NCBI RefSeq assembly: GCF_034111725.1
Contig: NZ_JAWUWR010000064.1
Location: 1-39,632, forward strand
Source of the DNA: Thalassolituus sp034111725
GTDB lineage: Bacteria > Pseudomonadota > Gammaproteobacteria > Pseudomonadales > Oceanobacteraceae
Direction: 5' to 3'
DNA length: 39,632 nucleotides
This document shows positions 6,838-15,192 of this stretch, one piece after another. The number at the start of each line of letters is the position of its first letter. Position 1 is the stretch's first letter. The notes under the pieces are model-generated. The model saw only the letters and a program-made list of their open reading frames with translations. It searched no databases and was not told the DNA's origin. The translations under genes and the position numbers were made by a program.

Positions 6838-8154
6838 ATGAAAACAAACGATGTCGTTCAATACTTCAAAACCAAAAGCGCCATCGCAAAAGCGTGTACC
6901 AATGACGGCTGGAAGCTAACAAGCGCTGCCGTATCCCAATGGGGGGATGAACCCCCACTTGGCCGTCAGAAACAGATTGAAGCGTTAACCAACGGAACAT
7001 TACGTGCGAATGCGGACCAAGCAACCGCAGCGAAGCAAAATACAGACCTCACCAGCCCAAAAGCGCCAGGAACCGACATGACCGACAATCGCGTAGAAGA
7101 TCTCAATATTGAATCTATCGTCCCGCTGATTACTCCAAATCAGCTAAAGCAAGACATGCCCATTACTGACACAGCCATCGCGAGCGTGCGCAAAGGTCGC
7201 CAAGTGGTGCGTGACATCCTTGATCGCAAAGACCACCGCATATTCGTTGTGATCGGGCCATGCTCAATTCATGATGTCGAAGCGGCAAAAGATTACGCCA
7301 TGCGTCTACGTGAATTGGCAGAAGAAGTAAGCGACACCTTATACTTGATTATGCGTGTTTACTTCGAAAAGCCACGCACGACAGTAGGCTGGAAAGGTTT
7401 AATCAACGACCCATACATGAATGATACGTTCAAGATTCATGATGGTCTGCATATCTCGCGCAAGCTATTGATTGATCTAGCCGAGATTGGCTTGCCTTTA
7501 TCTACCGAGGCACTGGATCCTATTTCGCCACAGTACTTGCAAGATTTAATTACCTGGTCAGCAATTGGCGCACGTACAACCGAATCGCAAACTCATCGCG
7601 AAATGGCCTCCGGTCTGTCATCTGCCGTTGGATTCAAAAACGGTACCGACGGTAGCTTAACCGTGGCAACTAACGCTTTGATGTCGGTTGCTAATCCTCA
7701 TCGCTTTTTGGGCATAGATCAGGCTGGTAGCGTGTCGATTGTCTCTACCAAAGGCAACCCATACGGTCACGTTGTGTTGCGCGGCGGTGGCGGCAAACCA
7801 AACTATGACTCAGTAAATGTTGCCCAAGCAGAGCAAGCGCTGGATAAATCGGATCTTATGAAAAACATCATGGTTGATTGCAGTCATGAAAACTCAAATA
7901 AGAATCCGGCATTGCAGCCGCTGGTAATGGACAACGTCAGTAATCAAATACTCGATGGTAATAAATCTATTATTGGCTTAATGGTTGAATCAAATATAAA
8001 ACACGGCCGCCAGAACATTCCCGCCAACTTGTGTGATTTAGAATATGGCCTATCAGTAACCGACGGCTGTATCAGCTGGGAAGAAACCGAAGAAGCTATT
8101 CGCGCTATGCGCGCTAAATTGAAAGATGTATTGCCAGCTCGAGGCAAGCTATAA
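6838..8154 (+). CDS. aroG: DAHP synthase (class I, AroG type) with an N-terminal Cro-like DNA-binding domain
   Basis: Residues 81-438 are a complete class I 3-deoxy-7-phosphoheptulonate synthase, the first enzyme of the shikimate pathway (PEP plus erythrose 4-phosphate). Visible motifs are VVIGPCSIHD, YFEKPRTTVGWKGLINDP, GARTTESQTHREMASGLS, VGFKNGTDG and DCSHENSNKNP. Residues 1-57 are foreign to AroG and look like a P22 Cro-type repressor (VVQYFKTKSAIAKAC, then AAVSQWGDEPPLGRQ and IEALTNGTL). Residues 58-80 form a polar linker. The usual AroG start would be Met81 (ATG 7078-7080), which has its own AGGAA five nt upstream, whereas the ATG at 6838 has only a weak site. Both a long fusion and a short enzyme may therefore be made. 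Two palindromes precede the gene and a strong terminator follows it. Confidence 0.88.
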   Translation: MKTNDVVQYFKTKSAIAKACTNDGWKLTSAAVSQWGDEPPLGRQKQIEALTNGTLRANADQATAAKQNTDLTSPKAPGTDMTDNRVEDLNIESIVPLITPNQLKQDMPITDTAIASVRKGRQVVRDILDRKDHRIFVVIGPCSIHDVEAAKDYAMRLRELAEEVSDTLYLIMRVYFEKPRTTVGWKGLINDPYMNDTFKIHDGLHISRKLLIDLAEIGLPLSTEALDPISPQYLQDLITWSAIGARTTESQTHREMASGLSSAVGFKNGTDGSLTVATNALMSVANPHRFLGIDQAGSVSIVSTKGNPYGHVVLRGGGGKPNYDSVNVAQAEQALDKSDLMKNIMVDCSHENSNKNPALQPLVMDNVSNQILDGNKSIIGLMVESNIKHGRQNIPANLCDLEYGLSVTDGCISWEETEEAIRAMRAKLKDVLPARGKL

Positions 8155-8180
8155 ACTCAAAGCACTAACTAGAAAAACAA

Positions 8181-8212
8181 AAGCCCGCCTAGTATCGCTA
8201 GGCGGGCTTTTT
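8181..8212. terminator. Strong bidirectional terminator between aroG and mlaA
   Basis: AAGCCCGCCTAG (8181-8192), a 5-nt loop and CTAGGCGGGCTT (8198-8209) form a perfect 12-bp stem. T follow on the plus strand and A precede it, so it can end both convergent genes. Confidence 0.93.
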
Positions 8213-8234
8213 AGTCTTAACGCTCGACTAACGA

Positions 8235-8969
8235 TTATTCATCACCAAAGACATCAAATTCATCATCAAACGCATCCTTGCTCACCCCATCGTTAATTAA
8301 ATATTCACGACGCTGAAGATAGGCGCTACGAAAAAAAATGTACTTGTCACCGCTAATTAATCCTTCAGAGGCGATTAAATCGGAACGCAGATCGACAATT
8401 TTCAACCCCAGCAAGGCTGCATCTTGAGCATAGTTATTGCCAAAATAGGCATAGCTTAAGTTCGAAGAATAATCAACCGCATTGCCCGCCACATCTCGAA
8501 CCGTGCGAGGACCAAGAAACGGCAACACGACATAAGGGCCAGAACCCACTCCCCAATAACCAAGCGTTTGACCAAAGTCCTCATCGTGGCGCCCCAGCCC
8601 GATGGAGCTAGCCACATCGAAAACGCCAAAAAAACCAACAGTAGAGTTGATAATAAACCGAGCGGTATCGGATAACGCTTGGGTCAATTTGAATTGTGCA
8701 ACATCATTTGCGACGACCAAGACTTCACCGGCATTTGCATACATGCTGGTTACTGAATTATCTATAGACTGCGGAGTGATGTAGTTATAACCAACCGCTA
8801 CTGGGCGCAGAACGTAACGATCTAAACCATCATTAAAAGCAAAGACCTTGCGATTAAAGCCCTCCCAAGGATCGTTATCCTCCTCAAGAGCAACTACCTG
8901 TGCCGTCACCGAGCAAATTGCCAAGGCAAATAAAGATGGTAGGGCCGACAAAGCACTTTTTGCTTTCAT
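8235..8969 (-). CDS. mlaA: MlaA/VacJ family outer-membrane lipid-asymmetry protein
   Basis: MlaA removes misplaced phospholipids from the outer leaflet of the outer membrane and hands them to MlaC and the MlaFEDB transporter. The 244-residue protein shows the family hallmarks DPWEGFNRKVFAFND (about 33-47), YNYITPQSIDNSV, RFIINSTVGFFGVFDVAS, EDFGQTLGYWGVGSGPYVVLPFLGPRTVRD and an acidic C-terminal tail. The N terminus is a signal peptide, but the only cysteine (ALAICSVTA) has Ile at -1, which is a poor lipobox. The protein may therefore be cleaved by signal peptidase I rather than lipidated. It follows hvfABC on the same strand after 53 nt and could be cotranscribed with it. The other mla genes are not in the window. 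Confidence 0.9.
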   Translation of the reverse strand: MKAKSALSALPSLFALAICSVTAQVVALEEDNDPWEGFNRKVFAFNDGLDRYVLRPVAVGYNYITPQSIDNSVTSMYANAGEVLVVANDVAQFKLTQALSDTARFIINSTVGFFGVFDVASSIGLGRHDEDFGQTLGYWGVGSGPYVVLPFLGPRTVRDVAGNAVDYSSNLSYAYFGNNYAQDAALLGLKIVDLRSDLIASEGLISGDKYIFFRSAYLQRREYLINDGVSKDAFDDEFDVFGDE

Positions 8970-9022
8970 TGATTTTTCACCACACGATCGACAATCAAAA
9001 TTTGCGTTCCATTGTAAACGAA

Positions 9023-9802
9023 TTAAGTGTCACTATTTGAATCTATTCTGGCACCTAATAGTAAACCCTGTTCCTGCCACTGTTCTAATATTTGTAAACC
9101 GCCCTGCAAAGCCGTATCGGATAATCCCATACCAGCCTGATTCAACAGGGCAACAACAGCGTCTTTACCGGTTAGCTCTTCGCCTTGAAGTATAACCAAC
9201 AAGCCTAGAGTAAACGGATTCGTATGTAAAAACCGGACAGTATCATGTCGGTCTCTATAAACAATCAGTGCAGTGGCTTCCGGCAGTAGCGCAGAATTAG
9301 CGGCAGAGGCATTATGCACAGGGTATTGATAAAACGCCCCCTCGGTCGCCGCAGCTAATACGGGAACATGGCTACTTAAATCGGCGTTGGGATCAAAATC
9401 CCTAGGCTGCTCGACCTCAGCCACATCGACGGCCAATTCCAGCCACTCATAATGAGCCAATTCCTTTAAGTAGGGTACATCCCCGGCTTTCGGCGAATAT
9501 TCTTGCGCTAAGAACAGCAAGAATTCTTCACTGATCTTTAAAAAATACGGGGTGTGGCATTCATGCTTTAAGAAAAATTCTTCACTCAGCTCACGCCAGC
9601 GCTGTTCGCCAAGAATTTCTGCGCATACAGGGAAGGTAGAATCGAGAAATCCACAAACATTATTAAAGAATAAATCTCGATATATTTTTAGTCGACGCGG
9701 TTCAATATCGCCAGTAATTTGAACATCAACCGGCTGTTCGCCACGGCTACGGATATGTTGCGTAAGTTGATACTGAATATTTTTAAAGGATGCGGAGGAC
9801 AT
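9023..9802 (-). CDS. hvfC: HvfC-type RiPP maturation partner (DUF2063, putative DNA-binding domain family)
   Basis: HvfC proteins pair with the HvfB multi-iron oxidase and help present the precursor peptide for modification. The N-terminal DUF2063 part is recognisable: FKNIQYQLTQHIR, then RLKIYRDLFFNNVCGFLDSTFPVC and LAHYEWLELAVDVAE. A C-terminal domain of about 100 residues follows. I prefer the ATG at 9802 (MSSASFKNIQ...) because family members usually start close to this point and AAAGG lies 9 nt upstream. A GTG at 9835 would add 11 residues. The gene overlaps the end of hvfB by 20 nt, so the two are probably translationally coupled. The role is inferred from family and context. Confidence 0.83.
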   Translation of the reverse strand: MSSASFKNIQYQLTQHIRSRGEQPVDVQITGDIEPRRLKIYRDLFFNNVCGFLDSTFPVCAEILGEQRWRELSEEFFLKHECHTPYFLKISEEFLLFLAQEYSPKAGDVPYLKELAHYEWLELAVDVAEVEQPRDFDPNADLSSHVPVLAAATEGAFYQYPVHNASAANSALLPEATALIVYRDRHDTVRFLHTNPFTLGLLVILQGEELTGKDAVVALLNQAGMGLSDTALQGGLQILEQWQEQGLLLGARIDSNSDT

Positions 9803-10655
9803 TCGTGCTGGCCTTTCCATGATTCTCAATATCACTCTGCAACGAGCGAATTTGACTTAATTCAGCGAATAAATCTTCAACGGCAGGAAAATTAAAGTCT
9901 CGTTCAAGCAAGGTCGGTAATACACCATGAATTTCATAGGTTTGTTTCAGTAAATCCCAGACAATATCCTTTACCGCATCGCCATGAGTATCGATCAATA
10001 AATCCGGCGCTTCATCAAAATGGCCCGCAACGTGTAAATATCGAATACGCTCGGTTGGCATAGCCTTGATAAATGCCAAAGCATCCGAACCATGATTAAT
10101 ACTATTCACGTAAACATTGTTCACATCCAACAGCAAATCACAGTCTGCCTTTTGCAGCACGGCAGCTACAAACTCAGCTTCCTCCATTGCTTTTCCCGGC
10201 TCGGCATAGGCAGATACGTTCTCGATGATTAATCTCTGGCCAAGAATATCTTGCACCTGACTGATTCGATCAGCCACATAGTTTACTGCGTCATCAGTGA
10301 ATGGAATTGGAAGCAAATCGTATAGATGCCCTTCATCACCGCAGTAACTCAGATGCTCGCTGTAAGCCAAGATACCATGCTCATCTAAAAAGCGTTTTAC
10401 CTGACGAACAAAATTAAGATCTAACGGCGCTGGACTACCGATAGAAAGCGACAAACCATGACATAAGAAGTCATACCGTTCGGTATAACTTCTTAACGAA
10501 TGCGCTAATCGTCCACCCAAGCCAATCCAATTTTCTGGAGCAATCTCCATAAAATCAACCGGCAGATGCTCATGCTCGGACAAGGGAGCCATTAACCCCC
10601 TTCTTAATCCAAGCCCTGCACCTTGAACATGACGATTAAACGCAGACTTATTCAT
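9783..10655 (-). CDS. hvfB: HvfB-type multinuclear non-heme iron oxidase (MNIO, DUF692) RiPP maturase
   Basis: DUF692/MNIO enzymes are TIM-barrel iron oxidases related to MbnB of methanobactin synthesis. The HvfB branch converts cysteines in EGKCG motifs of HvfA to oxazolone/thioamide groups that bind copper. The 290-residue protein contains DUF692 signatures: FMEIAPENWIG (about 35-45), CHGLSLSIGSPAPLD, YSEHLSYCGDEG, IENVSAYAEPG, LLLDVNNVYVNSINHG, RYLHVAGHFD, LIDTHGDAV and LLERDFNFP. The His, Glu, Asp and Asn residues in these are the expected metal ligands. It starts 2 nt after the hvfA stop and overlaps hvfC. The family call is firm; the chemistry is transferred from characterised relatives. 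Confidence 0.88.
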   Translation of the reverse strand: MNKSAFNRHVQGAGLGLRRGLMAPLSEHEHLPVDFMEIAPENWIGLGGRLAHSLRSYTERYDFLCHGLSLSIGSPAPLDLNFVRQVKRFLDEHGILAYSEHLSYCGDEGHLYDLLPIPFTDDAVNYVADRISQVQDILGQRLIIENVSAYAEPGKAMEEAEFVAAVLQKADCDLLLDVNNVYVNSINHGSDALAFIKAMPTERIRYLHVAGHFDEAPDLLIDTHGDAVKDIVWDLLKQTYEIHGVLPTLLERDFNFPAVEDLFAELSQIRSLQSDIENHGKASTNVLRIL

Positions 10656-10657
10656 AA

Positions 10658-11044
10658 TTACTGCTTAGCGCCACACTTGCCTTCGTGATCCGCCTTCATT
10701 TCTGAACCACACTTGCCTTCATGATCGGCCTTCATTTCAGCACCGCACTTGCCTTCGCCTTCAGACTTAGCACCGCAACTGCCTTCGTGTGCAGCTTTCT
10801 TTTCTGCTCCACACTTGCCTTCACCACACTTGCCTTCGCCTTCAGACTTAGCACCACACTTGCCTTCACCTTCTGATTTAGCACCACACTTACCTTCTGC
10901 ATGATGAGCCGCAAGCTTGTAGCCAGACTGCAATTCAGCAGACGCAAATGGATTCTCAGCAGCGCTCGCAACAGGCGCTTGAGCGATAGCAGCGATAAAA
11001 GCGGTACCCAAAATTGCACTTACTGATTTGATAGACTTGTTCAT
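10658..11044 (-). CDS. hvfA: HvfA-type RiPP metallophore precursor with eight EG(K/S)CG motifs
   Basis: The 128-residue precursor has a Sec signal peptide (about 1-28, ending APVASA), the short leader ENPFASAELQSGYKLAAHH seen in HvfA proteins, and a low-complexity core. The core holds seven EGKCG motifs (starting at residues 50, 60, 70, 75, 97, 109 and 121) and one EGSCG (87). All eight cysteines of the protein lie in these motifs. In characterised relatives the cysteines are oxidised by HvfB/HvfC to copper-binding oxazolone/thioamide pairs, so an exported copper-binding peptide is expected here. AAGGA sits 7 nt before the ATG. hvfB and hvfC follow directly. No DoxX-type membrane partner gene, often found in such operons, is present. 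Confidence 0.88.
   Translation of the reverse strand: MNKSIKSVSAILGTAFIAAIAQAPVASAAENPFASAELQSGYKLAAHHAEGKCGAKSEGEGKCGAKSEGEGKCGEGKCGAEKKAAHEGSCGAKSEGEGKCGAEMKADHEGKCGSEMKADHEGKCGAKQ
10664..10897 (-). repeat. Internal repeats encoding the EGKCG core of hvfA
   Basis: Imperfect tandem units of about 15-36 nt encode (A/S)(K/E)(S/M)...EGKCG modules. Two classes are visible: units with the spacer AKSEGEGKCG, and two C-terminal units with xEMKADHEGKCG. Their near identity at DNA level suggests recent duplication, and copy number may vary between strains. Confidence 0.8.
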
Positions 11045-11073
11045 AAATTATTCCTTGTGAGTTAGCAGTCGAG

Positions 11074-11101
11074 TATTGCATCGTTAACATACGATACCAA
11101 T
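11074..11101 (-). promoter_or_regulatory. hvfA: Candidate promoter of the hvfABC operon
   Basis: On the minus strand TTGGTA (11101-11096) and CAATAC (11079-11074) are separated by 16 nt, about 30 nt before the hvfA ATG. The upstream DNA repeats the element CGTAT. This could instead be an ECF sigma site, since hvf operons are stress-regulated in other bacteria. Confidence 0.3.
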
Positions 11102-11150
11102 GATACGATCTTAATCACATATTGGATGCGTGCGCTATAAAATATTTAAC

Positions 11151-14100
11151 CTATACGCCCTGCACTAACTCGGCCCAGCGTTTTTGTAAGCGCTTCAGTG
11201 AAACTGGCTCTTGAGTACCTAACGGTTGTGCGAATAGAGACACCCGCCACTCCTCAAGTAGCCAACCAAATTCGACTAATGTCGTACGCTGCGCAGAGTC
11301 GTTCTTTTCAGTCAAATCTCGCCAAGGCGTATAAATTGACTCAAACTCAATCATAGATTGGCGATCTCTGGGTAAATTACCCTGCAATTTATCCAAGCGA
11401 TACTCTATCCCTTTTAGATATCGACTGAACGATTTCAATCGAGGCCAATCTGCTTCCAGCATAAAGCCTCTTGCCAGTAACCGCTCTAGATGCACTTTCG
11501 CATCACTAAAAGCCATTGCCCTGTCGAGCGAAACAGCTCCACGCATATGCTTCAATATTCGATGACGAGTTTTCAGCCACTCCACAAACAACCCCATCAA
11601 GGTTTCTGCGTGCGCCCACAACTCACCCCGTCGAGCTAAACGTTGATTAAACTCGTCTTCGGTTCTCGGTAAGGGTTCAGATTGAGGTAATAAGATATGA
11701 GCAAATACTGCCGACAACAAATCATTTACCAGTTCTGATTCACTGCCCAATCCTTTCGCCAACAGCCAATGGGGCTTCATCGATTTTTGAATTAATTGCT
11801 TTATGTCTCGCTCTTGGGGAGACAGGGATTGCCGCAACAGATGCAGAACGCCTACACGATGTGATTGCAAGGCAGCATCAGCATCGGCCTCAACCGTCAG
11901 TTCGATACCATTTTTAGTTGCTTTTAAACAAGGAAAAGCACGAACAGGCAAGCCTTTGACTTTAGTTTCGGTCGCCGTCGGTAATGAACCAAAATCCCAT
12001 TTCTGAATATCTGAGCGCTGATAACGATCATCACTCAGAGTCAGCATTTGAACTTGCCCAGCGTCTCCAAAGCGCTGAATTAAGGCTCGCAGATCGCGGT
12101 CTTGCTCTATCTGTTTTCCGTCCCGCATAATGCGAATATTCATTTTAAGGTGCGCTTCTAACTCACCTTCTTGGAAAACATCCACATCTATCTTTGGTCT
12201 TAACGTTCGATTTATAAACTCAAGCAATTGCACATACAGCCCGCCGACATCAGGATTAGCCTGCCGTAAAAATTCCGCTGCGCTATCGGGCACTGGAACA
12301 AACTGCTTACGAATATTCTTTGGTAGACCCTTAAGTATGGCAATCACTTTATTAGCGATAAGTCCGGGCACGAGCCATTCGATCCGAGATTCCGGCACTT
12401 GCCTTAACATCGCGAGAGGCACGGTTAGCGTGACACCATCATCGATGGCGCCCGGTGCAAATGAATACGACAAAGGAAATGCCAACCCTTGCCACTCCAG
12501 CTCTGCTGGATAGGCATCAACACCAATACCGGACGCCTGCGGACTTAGCAGCATATCTCGAGTAAATTGAACCGAGCCCTGTTCGGCTTTTGAGGCTTTG
12601 CTATACCAACGTTCGATATCACGAGCGCTAAACAAATGAGACGGTAAATTAGTCCGATAAAAATCAGCTAAGTATGCATCATCTAGTACTAAGTCTCGAC
12701 GTCGGGCTTTTTCTTCATATTCAGTCACGTCGTGCAATAGCTGGATGTTATGCTGGTAAAATCCCACTCGACTTTTTAATCGCTGTGCAACTAAACCTTC
12801 TGAAATTAGAATTTCGCGCGCTTCTTCCGGATGGGTAGTTGCATAGTTAACCCGCTTTTTAGGATTAACAATTAAGCCGTATAGCATGCTTTGCTCAAAC
12901 GCTAATACCTGCCCACGCTGCGTGCTCCAGTGAGGTTCAAAATATTGATATTTTAATAATGGCTTACCAATCTCTTCAATCCATTCAGGTTCGATTTTAG
13001 CCAAGGTTCGAGCATAAAGCCGAGAAGTTTCCACCATCTCTGCTGCCATCACCCATTTAGGCGCCTTCTTATAAATATTGGAACCTGGAAATAGAAAGAA
13101 ACGACGATTACGTGCCCCTAAGTATTCCTGCCCCTCAGCTTTAAAACCGATTTGACTTAACATGCCAGACAATAACGCTTTATGTACGGCTTCGTAATTA
13201 GCGCTTTCGTCTCGCTCTTTTAGACCTAGTTCCTTGCATACAATATGCAACTGGCGATGAATATCACGCCACTCACGCATGCGCATAAATGATAGAAAGT
13301 GCTTAGTACACCATTTACGTAATTGATTTTGAGTCAACGCTTGGCGTTCAACTTCGTAGGCATTCCATAAATTAATCATGGCAACAAAATCTGAGTCTTC
13401 ATCGGCCCAGAGTTTATGTTTTTCAGCTGCTGCTTGTTGTTTCTCTGGTGGACGTTCGCGCGGATCTTGTACCGTCATCGCCGAAGCAATAATTGTTAGT
13501 TCGCGTACGCACTGCTGCTTATCGGCTTCCATTAATAAACGTGCAATACGGGGGTCCAATGGCAAGCGAGCCATTCGTTGACCTAGAGGCGTGATACGCT
13601 TTTTCGCATCAACAGCTTCCAGCTCCGCCAACAGCGTAAAGCCGTCTTTTACAAAGCGCTCGTCAGGTGCATCGACAAAGGGAAAATCGCGAATATCGCC
13701 TAAACGCAAATCCAGCATTTGTAAAATAACAGAGGCTAAATTGGTTCGACGAATCTCTGGATCGGTAAATTCCGAACGAGCTATAAAATCCTGTTCTTCA
13801 AATAATCGAATACAGACGCCTGGAGACGTTCGCCCACATCGACCAGCCCTTTGATTCGCACTGGCTTGAGAAACCGCCTCAACCGGAAGGCGCTGAACCT
13901 TACTGCGATAGCTATAACGACTAATACGGGCAACGCCCGAATCAATCACATATTTAATACCCGGAACCGTTAACGAGGTCTCGGCTACGTTCGTGCTCAA
14001 AACAACACGACGACCGCCGTGGGGCTTAAAAATTCGTTGTTGATCAGCACCACTTAACCGTGCATAAAGTGGCAATATATCAGTGGCAGGCAAATCGCTA

Positions 14101-15062
14101 CGACGTAGAAACTCGGTGCATTCCCGAATCTCACGCTCACCGGGCAGAAACACTAAAACATCACCCGGCTGACCGTTTTTACTGTCTTCCATGCGTAATT
14201 CATCTAATGCATCGCGAACACCTTCAAACAACGATCTATCTTCTTCGTCTTCGCTGGTGCGCACTAAAGGCCGATAACGCATTTCAACAGGGAAAGTCCG
14301 TCCCGATACTTCAATAATCGGCGCATTATCGAAATGCTTAGAAAATCGTTCCACATCGATCGTTGCCGAGGTTATTACCAGCTTTAAATCACGACGTTTT
14401 TGCAGTAATTGATGTAAATAACCAAGTAAGAAATCAATATTAAGACTACGTTCATGTGCCTCGTCGATAATGATGACATCGTATTCATTGAGAAACCGAT
14501 CACCCTGAGTCTGGGCTAACAAGATACCATCGGTCATCACTTTAATGCGGCTATCGTCTTGACTCTGATCGGTAAATCGAACTTGATAACCTACCGCCTG
14601 ACCCAGCGGTGTTTGCAATTCATCGGCGATGCGCTGTGCAACTGCACGCGCAGCCAACCGACGCGGCTGGGTATGACCAATACGCCCGAAGCGACCCAAT
14701 CCTGCTTCAATACATAACTTTGGTAACTGGGTGGTTTTACCCGAACCCGTTTCACCAGCAATAACAACGACCTGATGATTTTGAATTGCCTGCAGAATAT
14801 CGTCGCGGCGATCACTCACAGGTAGGTCGGGATAGGTTAATACCAATGGCTGTGAACGTGATGAGACCACTTGCTGGCTACGCTGAATTCGAGCAAGAAG
14901 CTTTTCGGTATCCTTGATCAACGTCGCATTTGCAGCTTCATCGTCAGCTACGCAACTTTTCGATAAGGCTTCCAACCGCTTCACCTGCTGACGCAATGAA
15001 TGACGATCTTTAATCAGGCACTGATCCACAGCCTTGTACAACCTAGGGAGATCAAGCTTCAT
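11151..15062 (-). CDS. hrpA: ATP-dependent RNA helicase HrpA (DEAH box)
   Basis: HrpA is a large DEAH-box helicase acting on RNA and on stalled or collided ribosomes. The 1303-residue length matches E. coli HrpA (about 1300). RecA-like domain 1 has GETGSGKT (103-110), TQPRRLAAR and DEAH (200-203), with SATID shortly after. Domain 2 has STNVAETSLTVPGI and the QRAGRCGR motif. Winged-helix, ratchet and OB-type regions follow, then the long HrpA-specific C-terminal region. The gene is intact and has a good upstream context (CTAGGGAGATCAAGCTTC). It runs alone between the hvf operon and fadD. Confidence 0.95.
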   Translation of the reverse strand: MKLDLPRLYKAVDQCLIKDRHSLRQQVKRLEALSKSCVADDEAANATLIKDTEKLLARIQRSQQVVSSRSQPLVLTYPDLPVSDRRDDILQAIQNHQVVVIAGETGSGKTTQLPKLCIEAGLGRFGRIGHTQPRRLAARAVAQRIADELQTPLGQAVGYQVRFTDQSQDDSRIKVMTDGILLAQTQGDRFLNEYDVIIIDEAHERSLNIDFLLGYLHQLLQKRRDLKLVITSATIDVERFSKHFDNAPIIEVSGRTFPVEMRYRPLVRTSEDEEDRSLFEGVRDALDELRMEDSKNGQPGDVLVFLPGEREIRECTEFLRRSDLPATDILPLYARLSGADQQRIFKPHGGRRVVLSTNVAETSLTVPGIKYVIDSGVARISRYSYRSKVQRLPVEAVSQASANQRAGRCGRTSPGVCIRLFEEQDFIARSEFTDPEIRRTNLASVILQMLDLRLGDIRDFPFVDAPDERFVKDGFTLLAELEAVDAKKRITPLGQRMARLPLDPRIARLLMEADKQQCVRELTIIASAMTVQDPRERPPEKQQAAAEKHKLWADEDSDFVAMINLWNAYEVERQALTQNQLRKWCTKHFLSFMRMREWRDIHRQLHIVCKELGLKERDESANYEAVHKALLSGMLSQIGFKAEGQEYLGARNRRFFLFPGSNIYKKAPKWVMAAEMVETSRLYARTLAKIEPEWIEEIGKPLLKYQYFEPHWSTQRGQVLAFEQSMLYGLIVNPKKRVNYATTHPEEAREILISEGLVAQRLKSRVGFYQHNIQLLHDVTEYEEKARRRDLVLDDAYLADFYRTNLPSHLFSARDIERWYSKASKAEQGSVQFTRDMLLSPQASGIGVDAYPAELEWQGLAFPLSYSFAPGAIDDGVTLTVPLAMLRQVPESRIEWLVPGLIANKVIAILKGLPKNIRKQFVPVPDSAAEFLRQANPDVGGLYVQLLEFINRTLRPKIDVDVFQEGELEAHLKMNIRIMRDGKQIEQDRDLRALIQRFGDAGQVQMLTLSDDRYQRSDIQKWDFGSLPTATETKVKGLPVRAFPCLKATKNGIELTVEADADAALQSHRVGVLHLLRQSLSPQERDIKQLIQKSMKPHWLLAKGLGSESELVNDLLSAVFAHILLPQSEPLPRTEDEFNQRLARRGELWAHAETLMGLFVEWLKTRHRILKHMRGAVSLDRAMAFSDAKVHLERLLARGFMLEADWPRLKSFSRYLKGIEYRLDKLQGNLPRDRQSMIEFESIYTPWRDLTEKNDSAQRTTLVEFGWLLEEWRVSLFAQPLGTQEPVSLKRLQKRWAELVQGV

Positions 15063-15098
15063 GCGTATTCTTCACCATTTTTATAAATGCCATTAAAC

Positions 15099-15131
15099 AA
15101 AAACGCCTCATACCAAACGATATGAGGCGTT
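15099..15131 (-). terminator. Terminator of fadD
   Basis: AACGCCTCATA (15102-15112) and TATGAGGCGTT (15121-15131) form a perfect 11-bp stem with an 8-nt loop. On the minus strand it is followed by a T run, so it ends fadD and separates it from hrpA. Confidence 0.88.
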
Positions 15132-15192
15132 ATTGTAACACTCTCGTAGCGAGCATCGCTCACCCACTAGAGGGTTAATTTACCCAGTTTGC

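Noticed and set aside
9023..9835. Longer HvfC start at GTG 9835
   Set aside because: It overlaps hvfB by 53 nt, adds residues not typical of DUF2063 proteins, and the ATG at 9802 has better spacing to AAAGG.
10664..10897. CRISPR-like or other non-coding tandem repeat
   Set aside because: The units lie wholly in one reading frame and encode the EGKCG motifs of HvfA with a signal peptide; spacing is irregular and there are no unique spacers.
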